Shown here: positions 34,150 to 48,090 of the stretch, one piece after another | Numbering within the stretch: position 1 is the first letter of the stretch | How the letters are laid out: every line of letters begins with the position of its first letter | NCBI GenBank assembly: GCA_902729315.2 | Contig: LR746267.1 | Coordinates: 5,643,386 to 5,707,385 of the forward strand | DNA from: Spirodela intermedia | Lineage: Eukaryota; Streptophyta; Magnoliopsida; Alismatales; Araceae | Direction of reading: 5' to 3' | DNA: 64,000 bases | Notes under the pieces: generated by a model | The model's input: the letters and a program-made list of their open reading frames with translations, nothing else | Told to the model about the DNA's origin: nothing | Databases searched by the model: none | Program-made: the position numbers and the translations under genes

Positions 34150-36640
34150 CATCTTAAAGAGGGATAGATAGAAGGAGAACGAGACTAATTGATTTAGATA
34201 GCTTATTTATAAAGAATAATAAAATTCAAAAAATCAACAAGTTGTGATAAGATGAACCTAAACATCTTAGGTTGATATATACCTTTCCTGGGTTGACCCA
34301 GTATGTTAACATTCTTTCTCTATGTACTACTTTTGTTGAGTTGGCATGCTATGTCCTTGGTTTTTTCTTTTTCAGATATTTTAAACTCTAACTTTGACTA
34401 TCTTCTAAAAATATCTTTTGCAATAATTCTTTTCACTATATTTTGCCAAAAAATAATAAAAAAAGAAATGAATTGGATCTGATTACTTTTGAGTTTAATA
34501 CAAATGTTATCGTAAAGACATGTGAACAGGTTTTCTTGGTCTTGTTATGATTATTTATCTACATCAAAATCCTTAGATGAACACATACATAAATTACAAT
34601 AGTATTGTTAGGCTTTAAGCTAGGTCTTATAGCTTAAGGAAGATCTAAATCATTTAATCTAGTAACTGTTTTATTGAATTAGTTTTTTATACATTAAAAT
34701 AGACAAAATATCATTAATAAAAATATATACATAGAGAAATTTGGAATCCAAGTAAAAGAAAATTAATGTAGGAAAAAAAACTAACTCAAGCTTTGTGAAT
34801 CTTGTCCTAGGTGAATGGACTCAATGAATAGATATGGTTACAAGAGAGTCAATAATGAGGAGAGAGAATCTTGCCTCAAAAGATTCATTGTCCACACAAG
34901 AGCCAAAGCGGCAGCTAGCAAATCAAACTTCGCAAATAGATAAATGAAAACTATCTCAGATCTAGCAAGTGAGAAATCAAAGTGTTGAATTCAAGATTTT
35001 GATATCGATCAATAATCTTAGAAAAATGAAAAAAAAAAATTCATTAATATGTTATCATGATACTATGTCACTAAAGAAGATCTAAACAAGAAATTTAGTG
35101 TAGGACTCTAGACAGCTAGTCACATAAATCTAGAGTATGGGGATGAATTTATTTGTTATATATTAATTATCCTTTTGGTGTTTTTGAATCTTCAAGACAT
35201 TTTCCTGAATTGAATTCAATTAGGATAGAGAGAAAGAGAGAGCAAAGAGAAAGACACTAAATTTTATAGTGATTGAACCAAAACTTTTTAGGTTCCATCC
35301 ACTTTTGGGATCACTAGATTTTACATTACTTGTTAGAACTTCTAGGCTATTTAGCAACTGATTTCAGTGTAGACTTTATGACTATATCACTTCCCACTAG
35401 TTTTCTAGGCTCTTTTGGGACCCTAATAGCATAGATTCCATGAATCTATCTACTATGCATATGAATTTAGCCACCCTCTATGACATGTGATAGGTACTCC
35501 ATGAGTTCCTTCACATTTCTATTCACCTACAAGATCAGCAATAGGAAGTATTTAGCATAGATGTCCCTCACCTTCTTTTAGGATAGGGAGGTTTGCTGTG
35601 AAAGAGGGTGGACATGATAAAGCTCCTTGATGTCAAAGTAGCAACATATCTTCAATTGTAGAAGCTTGGTGTGATGGGCTCCAAGAACACTTCAACTTGA
35701 ATGGAGTCTTTTGCTTGGAGATGCTTGGAGAAGGCAGGGGGTGAATCTTTAAGCTCTCTCCTAATTTGAGAGCCTCTTTAAGATTTTTCTCATCCAGCCC
35801 TAATTTGAACAAAAGTCCTCTTTTATCTTTGGCTTATTAGGGCAACTGGTTGGCTTGATGGCTATTTGGGCAGACCTTAATGGGCTGCATGGAGGTTTGG
35901 TAAAGCAAAGAAAATTATACCTGTAAACATTGTAAAATTCAGAACTCTATATATTTTAACCTTTTATGTGTGCCTTTTTATGCTAGATCACTCTTTAAGT
36001 AAGCTTTCTAATGATAAGGTTTAAATTATTTTAATATGTTGGATTATAAATCTAGACCATTTTCCCTTTAAGAAAATTATAAATTAAATAACCTTGTGAA
36101 AATTATAGTAAATCAGATTATATGAGGTTCCGATTAAATACACAGTATTTTGATGATGATATATATTCATAAGATCAATTAAAAGATCAAACTATCTAAT
36201 TGTCTCCACAAAGACCTTCTCAAGACATTAGTCTTTCTTTGGTCAAATAAGCTTATATATGCCTCATGCCCTTCCCAAAACATGTCCTCACCTCATAGTA
36301 CTATTACCTCAACAATTGATACAAAGCACCAATCTCAATGGCACAGTTGTTTGACTGTCAAATATAGCTCATTACAATAATGTTGTGTTCATTCATTGTT
36401 AAATTATGCATCTTAAAAATCTTGACAAAGAACACTAAATGTGTGTGTCATTACTTTTTCAATGTATAAGACTTGTCTTAAAAGTTGGCTTTCATCTTGT
36501 ATTCATTTGCTAATTTTCTTGGCTCTTTAATATTTGATTTTGACCTCTTAAAGTCTTACCATTTATGAGAACATGTGGTTTCGCTATGTCAACATACTTG
36601 TATAACATGTCACTGTGTAAGTAATATGGAATAAAGATTT
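34150..36640. other. AT-rich intergenic DNA
   Basis: No open coding frame. A few phrases near 35210-35340 ('gagagaaagagagagcaaagag', then 'ttttatagtgattgaacc') resemble internal leader sequence of LTR elements, but no element can be delimited. Confidence 0.5.
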
Positions 36641-37208
36641 GGAACCACTTGGGCTTACCGTGTACTGGTCTCATATTTGACCTGGTGGAGATTTGGCCAC
36701 CTTAAACTTACTGGTCTCATGTTGGATCTGGTATAGGGCTCAGGTCAAGAGCTCCAATTATGAAATAGGAACCATATCAAGACATACATCATTGTTAACA
36801 TTTTTTTAGGGCTATTTATGTCAACCCTCTAAGGGGTGACGGGAGGAGGTGAGTGGTTCTTGATCTCTCTAGATCATCTTCTACTCTTTAAGTTCTTCTA
36901 GGAAAAGTTTCACCTAGCTCAGTACCAGAAGAACAAGAGTAGAACAACAGGTAAGAAGAAGAAAAACAAAAAGGGCAACAAAAAAAAAAAAAAAAAGGAA
37001 AGAAAAGATGAAGAAGTAGAATAGAAAAGGAAAAAAGAGAAGTATTAAGAAGGATAAAAAGAAGTTGAAGAGAAATGATAGGAAGAAGATCAAGAAGGAA
37101 AGTAACATCAAAGGGGACAAAGGGAACATCAACAACAAAATTTCTTAACTTTGTTTATTCAAAGAGCACATGAAATATTACAAAGGAGGGGATTTGGAAA
37201 TAGTGGCA
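36640..37208. repeat. Degenerate copy of the GNAT 3' flank
   Basis: The 'tggtctcat...ttgga(t/c)ctggt' phrase and the AAC/AAG-rich run seen 3' of copies 2 and 3 recur here. This shows the duplicated segment was longer than the coding region. Confidence 0.6.
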
Positions 37209-37570
37209 TTAGAGCTTGTGATTTACACAGATGACACTGTATCTTGCCATGTCCCATATCCTGCCTTTTTTCACATAGAACTTGAGGTGTTCCCCATCCA
37301 ATGAACCAAGCCTTTTCAAGGATCTTCTGTGGCACCGCATTCTTGAATACCACCAGCGCCTCCACCCTCTACACTGCAGGGAGCTTGTAGATGGCTGCTA
37401 CTGCCATCCACAGCTGCCATTGTGATCCCTTTGGTTTTAGTTCTCGCAGATTATGCTAGCTGAAAGCATGGCCCAGCAGCTGTCTTTCTTGGACTTCAGC
37501 TTGATTGACAGAAAAGCCATGGGCGTGCCAGCTACACAGATGGCCCTAAAGCAAGAGTGGGGAAAGATTG
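37209..37570 (-). pseudogene. GNAT pseudogene (copy 4), cut by a copia LTR
   Basis: Minus-strand translation shows RAICVAGTPMAFLS, then broken frames, then ARYSVICVNHKL and a stop at 37211-37209. This matches the family end RYSVIRVDPKL. Frameshifts and stops lie in the cofactor-loop region. Homology to the intact genes stops at about 37570, exactly where an LTR begins. About 55-60 N-terminal codons are missing on this side and were not found beyond the element. Confidence 0.85.
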
Positions 37571-38191
37571 TGTTGAATTTGAAGGATTTAGAGTTGAGAT
37601 AGATGAAGAATGATAAAATATAAATGAGAATAGATTAAAAATCATACTTGAATTTATGAAGACACAAATATGAGGATGGCCTTTTGGATCAGCACAAGGG
37701 TGTCATCTAATGACTTGCTCTAGAGAAATAGGATGCTCTAAGAGTGACTCACAATGTGTGACCTAAAGATCATGACCTCTTATTTATAGGTAATAGGTGG
37801 TTAGCCTCTTGGTGTCTTTTTTCAATTTAGCCCATCATATAATTAAAATAAAACTTGATCTCTAGACATATTTATATTTATATTCATGCTTACGAGAGAG
37901 GTCGTAATCTTAAATAGTTAAAAATCCAATAAATCACTTTAAGTGAAATTAATTCAATGATAACCCCATAATATATAATTTATATATATCATTGTCTAAA
38001 TTGAGATTAATTTTAATAATCTCCTAATTAGAGAAAATATATATGATAACTTGATATTATACATTATGACCTTATGTGTTCAAAATTTTTACTATCATTG
38101 CTAAAAGCATCTCTAATAATTTTATCCATCATTATATCAATATAGAATTAAAAAGGTTTTCATTCACATTTTTACATTATTAAACCCAACA
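37571..38191 (-). mobile_element. LTR of a copia element inserted in GNAT copy 4
   Basis: The 621-bp block starts TGTTG and ends CAACA, the usual inverted termini of an LTR. It lies between the GNAT pseudogene and the RNase H end of a minus-strand copia element, the position of a 3' LTR. The matching 5' LTR was not found. Confidence 0.75.
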
Positions 38192-41100
38192 ATAATCACA
38201 TATATCGATATAATAAATGACATAGATCAAGTATGGATGTGTAGCATAAAATTACATGAAATGTGACTCATATATGTACATTTCTAAGTCTTTCGTATTC
38301 CAAAAAGAGATCGAATAGTCACATTCAAAGTGAAAACAATCATAAACTTTATTCATACATGAAATAAAAAAAATATATGGCTTTAAATATATGAGCATCA
38401 AAATATAAATTTCTAAAATTACATATTCTCATAAGGTATTACACTTATATGAGTAATATGCTTGTGAAAGGCCTTTGGTGGCAGTCCCTTAGTAAGTTGA
38501 TTTGCTACCATGGAGTTTGTTCCAATATATTCTATAGACATATGGCAACTTTGAACTCTTTCTTTAATAATTAAAAACTTGTTGTCTATATGTTTAGACT
38601 TCGTCAAACTCCTATTGTTATTAGAAAGTATAAAGACTGATTTATTGTCACAAAATAGCTTTAGTGGTCTTTCAATTCTATCTTGAATTTGTAACCCTCT
38701 GATAAAATTCTTTAACTAAATTCTATGAATGAATGCTCGTAGTGAATTATGACATGTTTATAACTTTAGTTTATAACATGTTATAAACTCTACTGCTATA
38801 GTAGAAGAAATTATGAGTATTTATTTAGCACTCTTCCATGATATAGCTCCTTCAGCTAACAAATAAATATAACCCATAGTGAATTGTTTGCTATCAATGT
38901 CTCTAGCAAAATTGAAATCCAAATACTTGATGATCTTCAAATGATTTGATTTCTTATATATAAGCATATAATTATGTCTTTTACAAATACTGCATAACCC
39001 TTTTTGTTACTTTTCAATAATCCACATTAGAGTTGCTTAAGTATCTGCTCAATACTTCAATTATGTACATAATATCTGAACACGTATATACTTGAGCATA
39101 TATAAGGCTTCTTATGACTGATGGATAAGAAATCTTCTGCGTCTCTGTAGACCCTTAATCATTCTTAGGGTGCAAATTGAGACTAAACTTGTGTCTTCTA
39201 GTACCAAGGGTATCATAACTTTACAATCTTATATATCAAATCTCACAAAAGACTTTCTCAATATAGCTATTTTGTGACAACCTTGAGATATTTCGAGGGT
39301 GATCTCGGTATATCTCAATGCCTAATATATGAGGTTTCATTGAAATCCTCATCTCAAATTTTTTTAACAAAAACTATTTAGTGTCAAATAATAAGTCTAT
39401 ATCATTACTAATAAGTAATATGTAATCGATGTATAAAAGTAGAAATATGTGTTACTCCTACTGAACTTATGATATACACATTCATCACTTATATTCATCT
39501 CAAAAGTAGATGAGATGATAACTTGATGAAATTTGTGATACCATTGACGGGAAGCTTAATTTAACTTATAAATGGACTTCTTTAATTTACATATCATTTT
39601 CTTTGGGTCTTCAGATACAAAGTTTTCTAATTGCATCATATATATCATTTGATCGATGTCACTATTGAGAAACATAGTCTTTACATCTATTTGATGTAAC
39701 TCAAGATCAAAATGAGCTACTATTGTATTATTATTTTAAAAGAATTATTCGATGAAATCAAAAAGAAAGCCTCTATATAATCAATGTCTTCTCTTTGAGT
39801 GAATCTCTTAGCGACAAGATCAATTTGATATCTTTTCATATTACTTCTCGAATCTCTTTTAGTTTTAAATATTCAATTATGATCAATAGGCTTCGCACCT
39901 TGGGGTAATGCGACCAGATCCTAAATATTATTGTTCTTCATAGATTTAATCTCTTAATTCATGGCATCGATTCACTTCTGAGTATTAGAACTTTGCATAA
40001 GTTGATGGAAGTTGATAGGATCATCTTTCATCACTCTGATATTAGCCTCATGTTCTAAAAGAAATATGATGTATTCATGTGAAATCGCATTCCTCTTTCC
40101 TCTAGTGATCTTTTTAATGGCACTAGTTCTTAAGTATCTTGAGTTTGTTCTTCTAAAGTGGGAAGCATGATGATATTATTTTGATTTGACGTTGCTTCTT
40201 AATTAATGTTAGTCAAGATGATGCCATCAAGACCATTATCAATAATAATAGTTGGAATATTTACATATTCCTCTTCACAATCAATATCTCTAACCTTATC
40301 TCCCCTTGTAAACTCAACATCCTCAAAGAAATAAGTATTTTCCATTTCAAAAATAATCTTAATAGTGATATTATAAAACTTATACTCTATAAACCTTTCT
40401 AGGTAGCTAATAAAGTACTAACTAACTATTTTAGAGTTAAGTTTATTTTCATTAGGTCTGTAAAGTCTTGCCTTTGTCAGACAACCCCAAATGTGCAAAT
40501 ATTTTAAACTAGGCTTATTACCATCTAAAGCTCATAAAGAGTTTTGATAGTTGACTTAGTTGGAATTTGATTAAGTAAATATGTTATAATCTTGAGTACT
40601 CTCTAGAGCTTATCTAGTAAAGTAAATTGACTAATGATACTTCTTATCATATCTTTAAGTGTTCTATTTCATTATTTAGTAACACCATTCATAATAGGAG
40701 ATCTTAACATGGTGTATTGTAGGATGATGCCATATTCTTCTAGGAATTTAATAAAAGATATTAGATGTTGTTCACCTAATCTATCATATCTACCATAATA
40801 TTCACTACCATAGTTTGATTTGATGACCATTTAATCATTTGTTGAGTTAATTCTCAACTTTAAATTTATATTCTTGAACATAAACAATGATTAAAATTTA
40901 TCATGAATAAGATACTAATAGCCAGATCGAAAATAATAGTCTATGAATCTAATAAAATATTATTAACTATTTCAAGAGGTCATAGGGAATGACTCACAAA
41001 TATTTATATATATATTAATTCTAAGATGTCTAAAACTCAATTAACACATATTTGCTTTATGTTTATTCTTTTTACCTTGATACATTCGACATGTGTCAAA

Positions 41101-41760
41101 ATCCTTATAATCAAGTGGGTCAAGAATTCCATCTAATGCAAGTCGATCAGTTTTCTTTTTAGAAATATGACATAATATCTTATGTCATAATAACATGGAA
41201 TTCTGATTGATTAATTTTGTTTTTGTACTCCTTAAATTGATATGTATATATCATTAGAAATGACTATTATGTCAAGTAATTGTAAGTTATCATGACTTGA
41301 TAAAATACCAGTACCAATATGATTTGAATTATCAAAGAGACTAAATTTTATGTTTCTAAATAAACAATCATCACCAAAATTTTCTAAATTAAAAATAAAA
41401 AATAAGTTTTGTCTAAAAGACGGTACAATATAAGTCTCAATCGAATTTAAATAGTGAGCAATCTTTAACAATAACCTAAAAGTCCCTATTGCCTCCACTG
41501 CTATTGTATTGTCATTACTTGAATAAATGTATCTTTTATTATCAATTGACTTATAACAATAGAGGTAACTTTACATAGACATGCTTATGTGAATAATAGC
41601 ACTAGAGTTTATTCATCATGTGTAGGGGCACAGAAGTTAAATTAACTTTTGAACAAACAAAAGTGAGAAAGTCACCTTTCTTTGTACATTAAGTATGATC
41701 CTTGGTATAATCTTTCTTCATGTGTCCATCATGCTAGTAAAAGAAATAAGTGGATTTCTT
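38192..41760 (-). mobile_element. Decayed Ty1/copia retrotransposon body
   Basis: On the minus strand the copia order is visible. A damaged gag zinc knuckle lies near 41690-41750 (GHMKKDYTK, cysteines lost). The pre-integrase block is at 41232-41498 (MEAIGTFRLLLKIAHYL, VPSFRQNLFFIF). RNase H end is at 38419-38607 (SKHIDNKFLIIKERVQ, NQLTKGLPPKAFHKH). The stretch between them is full of stops but has the expected length for integrase and reverse transcriptase. The 5' LTR is missing. An Athila-like LTR begins about 250 bp beyond. Confidence 0.82.
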
Positions 41761-42012
41761 ATCTTACTTCATTTATTATTTCTTTAGTGGTGATCTATCT
41801 ACAACTTCATTGGCCAGAGGTTTTTTTTAATTTTATTTTCAAAGGTCATGGCCAAATGAGTATTCTCATATCAATCTTACTTCAACATTTATTCTTCTTA
41901 CACACAATGTGATATTAGCTCATTTAAGGACTATTTGTCCCTTTGATAATTATAGTTCACCTTAAATTGATTCAATTATGTTAGAAGAGAAATCAAAACT
42001 ATGTGCGTGACA

Positions 42013-43760
42013 TGACTTGGTCGTTGTATAATAAATCATATAAATTTAAATTTATAAATTTATTAAATATTTTTTTTATTTTTAAAATATTTATAAATAA
42101 ATAAATTAACTATACTTTAATAAAATTTTTCAAAAATAATGGAGAACTTCCTAGTTGATCATAGGGATATAAGATGATACTGAGTAATATTTTAGAATTT
42201 TTCTAAAGAATATTATTTTTTATGATTTTTAGACTAAATAATAAATATAAAATATATTTAAAAATTCAAAAAAAGGAAAATAATGGTACAAACATCAAAA
42301 TGATGTCAGCACCTTGAGGAACATGATTTGAGTAGAAATAAAGTTCCACCTAGTGATTCTCACATAAGCAATTACAAAAGATTTAATGGGTCAAATTAAT
42401 ATATGTAAAAGCAAGAAAAATCGTAATTGAATGAAATGGTTTTAGAAATTTGAAATCACACAAAGTATCACTAAATTAAGTGAAGATTAAGTTGAAAGCA
42501 AGAAAGGTAGAGCTTTGACCTTGTGACAATGATTATCAAAATTTTGTGTTCGAGAGAATTATTGAACAATGTCCATAGTCTCAAAGACTCTCCTCAAATA
42601 TGACTAATTTGGACATTTAGTAGATCTTCTTTTAAAGTCCAGAAAAGGATGATAAAATTAAATTAATTAAAATAATAACAAAATAGAGTTCCAATGTCAT
42701 GATGCTGATACATTAATGATATGTCAAAATCCTGAACATTCAAGAGGATTGTCATGCAATGTCCATGACCTCAAAAGCTCTCTTTAGACAAAGATGATGT
42801 GAGCAATCTTTAAATTTTCTTGTGAAGTTTAGAAATCAATGAAGTGGGTTGTTGAGTCATCTCCAACAGTTGTCACCCAATGGAATGAAAAAATGGCAAC
42901 TTTGTGACTCTTCAATGGTTGTCACATGAGAGAGCTAAGCTAGATGGAGCTAGGGCACGTTTTGAAGAGCTTCATCTTCAAGTCCACACAACAAGACGAA
43001 ACTCTTCATTGCATCGAATATGTTCTCAAAAGATGGTGACTTATCTCCTAAAAAATCATAATCTTCTCGATGATGACTTGTTCATCAATCAAGCAGAGAT
43101 AATTTACTTGATGAATTCATGATCTTTTTATTAAGAATTGTTCAAAAATTTTAGTAACGATGTTCCATGAATCACGTTGATGAGATTTTCATCAATGATT
43201 GAGTGATTATGGTGACTTAATCATTCATTTGTAATCTACAAGAAAATTGTGATTTAATCAGATAAAAATATGAATTTAGGCTATAGTAGGATTTGAACCC
43301 TTGCCGGTTGCCCACTCACATGAGAGAGAGTGAAATAAGTATATGAATATCCTTATAAAGTGACATTATAAGGATATATCTTTTAGGCACTAAAATCATT
43401 AAAACTTTTTGCAGAGGGTGTGACAATTAGTTTAGTCTCACATTAGTTATTTTATGAGTTTTGAGGTATATATAACAACAAAGATTTTTTGATCAATAAG
43501 TCTCTCTTTTGTGTGTATACGACTGCTCCTTGGCCCATGCATGACTAGCTACTAGTGACATAGAAGTGGAGTGAAACACACGTGTCACTTATCAGTTCAT
43601 CTTTAGCTACTCGAACCCCTACTTGTGGCTCCACCCGATTGTGCTTCTGACTTGCTAACAAATAAAATAATTACCCTGATAACTTTTGAAATATTTCTCA
43701 AATATGCATTATTCTCCCTAATTTGATGATAGATTAACATATAGTTTTCACAAGTTATCA
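42013..43760 (-). mobile_element. Athila-like Ty3/gypsy LTR, copy A
   Basis: This ~1.75-kb block begins TGACTT and ends TTATCA on the plus strand. It is related along its length to 59818-61500. Directly after it the plus strand reads 'catcccccaacttg', which on the minus strand is the polypurine tract before a 3' LTR. It therefore belongs to a minus-strand element. A tRNA-3'-end-like phrase lies at 43279-43301. Confidence 0.8.
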
Positions 43761-45100
43761 CATCCCCCAACTTGAATCATTGCTAGTTCTTAAGCAATGA
43801 AAATAAAACATATCTTTAAAAATTAAGAAACATCATCAACTAATAATGGATCAATTATATATCAGAACTAATATGAAATAACCTTCTCAAATGATTATAT
43901 GATCTATGCCAAGCATAGGTAGTAAAACCACCTTTGGTATAAAAGTATTTCCCAAGGACTTCAAACATTTTCATGATCTTAAGCATGCTTCTCAATATTC
44001 TACATATAATAATAATTGTACTACATAAGGAAAATAATTCATTTCATCAAGAAATAGCATTGATAGATACGTTATGCTATAAATGATATGCATGGGATAG
44101 AGATTGTCTCAAATCTTGTATATAAATGGCTATATATAAAATCGAAGGCACATGGAAAGTAATTTTCAAAAATCAAGCAATAATTAATGGGGTTTTATCC
44201 TCAGTACTTGCTAGGAGAGTAATGCCCAGGTCTCATAGTGCACCCCCTACGCTTTCCTTTGGTTCTACCCCTCACAACTTTTCTTTTTTTCACTTTGAAT
44301 ACTTGCTACGTGAGAGATACCTTGATGTCTCACAGCATACTCCCTGTGCTTTCTTCAAGTTCAAGATATTTTTATTGCTAATAGTTGTAATATTCTTTCC
44401 ATGTGTTGCTCTAATTAGACATGCACCTTATTTCCCCGAAGAGGTTTTGTATTGCTCTATGGTTTAGGGGGCTTCACTCTGTCATAAATACTAGTTGCCA
44501 AAGAAATTGACAAAAGCTCTATCTCATGCTAAAAAAAGATTTTCATGTAAGATTTAATCACACTAGATCATGAGAGGTAAATAAGTAAAATGAGAAGTCT
44601 AAGAATCAAACAATAATAAATATAACCATGAGTTTGAGATGTATGCTTCAATTCACTTCCATGTTTTTAACACAACCTAGGGAAATGTTTGAACCTTTAG
44701 CATGACATAGAACTTACAACTTACAACATAGAGTAAGTTCTTCATCTAGCCCATCTATAAATCAATCCATAGAGTACTCCATGATGTATTCTTTATTTCA
44801 ATATTTTCATAATTAATATGCAAGAAATCATACAAATAATTTTCCATAAACTCATTTTCATGCACTAAATTGTATCTTTGAGTTTTTCTAAATTTTCTCC
44901 TTGCCCCTTAATTTAGTCATTTTATTGTCCCTAATAAAATATCCTATTGAGATTATAAAAGAAATAAGCATCATAGCATTTATCTCAAGTATGAAATATC
45001 AAGAAGGAAAGTTTAGAAAAACTCATTGAATATTCATAGATGATTCTTTAGCTCCTTGAATTTTCTGTTGATGTTATCCATTCTCTCCCTTAAATTATCT
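43761..45100 (-). mobile_element. Non-coding 3' internal part of Athila-like element A
   Basis: The segment begins with the polypurine tract and 'aatcattgctagttctt', shared with the other two gypsy copies. It continues with sequence like 61501-62300, including 'tctcacagcatactccctgtg'. No pol was found before the homology fades. Confidence 0.55.
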
Positions 45101-46750
45101 AAAAAGAGAAATCATTAACTAAAATATAAGAATGTGAAAATTGTCAAATAAAAGAATAGATAATGAATGAAATATGGAAGAGTGGAGAGTTGAAGTAAAT
45201 AAAAAGTGCAGAAAAGAAAATTATTTTTTGAACTAAAATAAATCAATCTAAAGACAAATCGAAATGACAAAAATAATGCATATGGATTCAGCTACCAAGA
45301 CAAATTGAAAGACAAATTCAGTCTTTCCAAAACCGTTAACTAATCGATGACAATCATCTCTAATATATCTGTCATATTGAAAATTTTTCTAACATTTTCT
45401 ACACAGAATTAGAGGGAAATTGGATACTCTTTGAAGCTTAGAAAAACTACAAGAAGACACTAAGCTAAGGAAAAAGAATTGATTCAGCACAATCATCCGT
45501 AATGTGATTAATGTGTTAAAGTCTTCTACAATGAGCTATCTTTCTCATGTGAAAAACAGAATAAAATTTAAGCACCATTCAGCTTCAAGTTCATCAAACT
45601 TCTAGACAAATATAAAGTCAATGTCAACAACCAAAAATATTTTACGGTGAAGTTCTTCTTTATTATTGTGGAAAATTGTGATTAAAATTTATTTAATCAC
45701 TTAAGAGATCTAATTTGTGCAATCATTACTATTAAGTGATTATTGGGATCTATAACCAAAATTCCAGTAGAAAATCTTACAATGAAATTCTACGATTTAT
45801 GTACTTAATAATCAATCAATTTAGTGATAACCAATAATTGTTATTAGAGAGTGCATGTAGCCAAGGAGTCAAACCACGATAAATCCTAGCATATTCAATA
45901 TTTAGATCTTGGAGAATTATAGGAATTTGGAATAAAAAGATACAAATAGCTCACTAAAGTTAAATTTAGGATCCACTCAATTCAATTATTTTTTTTTTAT
46001 GAAAGGATGGCCTAAAATGCAACACAACATACTATTTACCATATGCTAGGACATTACTAAGAACACTGAATGTAGCCATTTACAAATTATTTCTTAATCC
46101 TTTTCACTTCTCCTAACATATAAGTGGATAAATATTTTGAGCTATCATAAAATAAGATGTTGCTCACATACCTCTATGTTTGTATAATTTTATTTTAAAT
46201 ACTTTCCTTTTTTGTACTAGAACAATTTATATGAATTTTTATTAATTAGATACAATTGGTGTTACCTAAGTACTTGTAGACATGCACACTTATCAATTAT
46301 TTTTGTAATTTCTTTGATCATTTCTCTGTCTTCCACTCTCAAGAATAATGGCTCTCTTTATTGATTGTCAAGGTAGTGGGGCCTCAACAAGCCAGTAAAA
46401 TAATTTTAAATTTTGAATTTGATGATTTTAAATTAAAAAAACTAAAATTACTTTATGTCAAAGAAGGATTTTACATGTGTTTCAATACTATGTTTAAAGA
46501 GTTACCTTATCTCATTTTTGTATATTCGATGAAATTAGTTAAGTCATATTTATTATTTCTGTCCTTTGTTTAAATAATTCACCATCATGGTAAAGTTTGG
46601 GAAGGCTTCTCCTTTTATTTCATATTAAGTATCCAATATACAGGCAGAAATAGTCGATTTAGGTAGTAGGAGAATAAGAGATAAAAATAAGCTTAGGATC
46701 ATATTAGATCATAATATTTTCCAAGAGGGTCATAATCCTGAACTAGATTT
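45100..46750. other. AT-rich intergenic DNA
   Basis: No coding frame or recognisable element. Confidence 0.5.
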
Positions 46751-46935
46751 ATATTATGATGCCACGTGACCATTCCTTTTCCACAATGGGTGTGGCCTGC
46801 ACTTGTCAAATGAACTCAGCTATAGCGTGCATCGGCCCTCTACATTTTGACCCATTTTATCTGCTCGTGAGTCCGACATTAGATTTCCCCCAATGGAGAT
46901 TTAGGGGCAGTTGCACTCACCTTGCCTGTGTCAGA

Positions 46936-47040
46936 TTGGATCTAATGGAGATTTGGGCTCACTTGCCCTCAATTTCTTGATCTCACGTCGGATTTCGTTG
47001 AGATTTGGGCCCACTTGCCATCAATTTCTTGATCTCACGT
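46936..47040. repeat. Tandem repeat near GNAT copy 3
   Basis: 'gagatttgggctcacttgcc' plus 'tcaatttcttgatctcacgtc' occurs twice with small changes. Confidence 0.75.
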
Positions 47041-47198
47041 CTTCTTGGCCACCATTAGGCAATTGTCCCCGGAGCAAGTCTGGTGGAGGATGATTCAACG
47101 GCCAGACCAATCCTTGGGGTGAAGGGCCGGCCTAACCTCATTGAAAGGACAACTACTCAATAACGTAATTAAACGTAATTATAATGAAAAGGACTCTT
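47039..47198 (-). pseudogene. Duplicate of the GNAT copy 3 start region (start codon and 5' flank only)
   Basis: This block is nearly identical to 48072-48231. It includes the reverse complement of the start codon and the first codons of copy 3 (MVAKK) plus about 140 bp of 5' flank. The remainder of the gene is absent. The two blocks are direct repeats 1,033 bp apart enclosing the intact gene. Confidence 0.85.
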
Positions 47199-47559
47199 GC
47201 ACTTCCCTTATTGGTCTCATGTTGGACCTGGTCAACGTACGAGGGACCCCGGATCGGGACCTTCATTTAGTGTGGTGTGAAGGAGAGGTCGGAACAATGG
47301 AGAGGCGCACAGCAGCGTCAGCGTTTTCGATGGACAAGAAATACAAGAATAACAAGAAAACCACTACCAAGTGGAACATAAAGAACAAGAAAACGGGAAG
47401 CGGAACAAGAGGAAGGATAATAGTATAAGAAGAAAAAGAAGAAGAACATGAACAAGAACAGAACGAACAACGAGTTTGACAACTTTCGTTCCATACCTCA
47501 TATAGAGGAGCCCGAAATATTATTAATTAAAAGGAGGGGAATGGGAAGAGTGAGTGGCG

Positions 47560-48090
47560 TCAGAGCTTAGGATCTACACGGATGACACTGTATCTTGCCA
47601 TATCCCAGAGCCTTCCCTTTTTCGCGTTGAACTTGCGGTGCTCCCCCTCCTTCGTGAACCCGGCCTTCCCTAGGGCCTTCTGTGCCGCCGCGTTCTCCAA
47701 TGCCACCAGGGCCTCCAGTCTCTGCACCGCGGGGAACTCCTTGAAGATGGCGGCTACTGCTATCCTCAACGCCGCTGTCATGATCCCTTGGCTCCAGTTC
47801 TCGCGGATGACGCTGCCTGAAAGCTCGGCCCGGCAGGTGTTTCTCCCCAACTTCGGCTTGGCGGACAGAAAGCCCACGGGCGTGCCATCGAAGCAGACGG
47901 CCCTGAACCAAGGATGGGGGAGGATGGTACCCTTGAGGTACTCCATAGCGTCCTCCCGCGTATTGAGGGTCTCCCAGTGGGTGTTGTAGCTGACCTGGTC
48001 ATCTCCCATCAACCTAAGAAGGTGGCCGACATCAGAGAGCTCCATACGCCGGAGGGTGACCTCCGGTTGCCTCGTCTTCTTGGCCACCAT
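47560..48090 (-). CDS. GNAT-family N-acetyltransferase (RimJ/RimL-like), copy 3
   Basis: This single-exon, 176-residue acetyltransferase is close to copy 2. Family blocks are TLRRMELSDVGHLL, HPWFRAVCFDGTPVGFLSAK, the cofactor loop NWSQGIMTAAL (99-109) and LEALVALENAAAQKALGKAG. It shares the C-terminus RYSVIRVDPKL. The first loop glycine of relatives is Ser100 here, and Trp27 of copy 2 is Leu. The substrate is unknown. The start is the ATG at 48090, supported by equal length in copy 2. Local direct repeats around it indicate recent tandem duplication and deletion. Confidence 0.88.
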   Translation of the reverse strand: MVAKKTRQPEVTLRRMELSDVGHLLRLMGDDQVSYNTHWETLNTREDAMEYLKGTILPHPWFRAVCFDGTPVGFLSAKPKLGRNTCRAELSGSVIRENWSQGIMTAALRIAVAAIFKEFPAVQRLEALVALENAAAQKALGKAGFTKEGEHRKFNAKKGRLWDMARYSVIRVDPKL

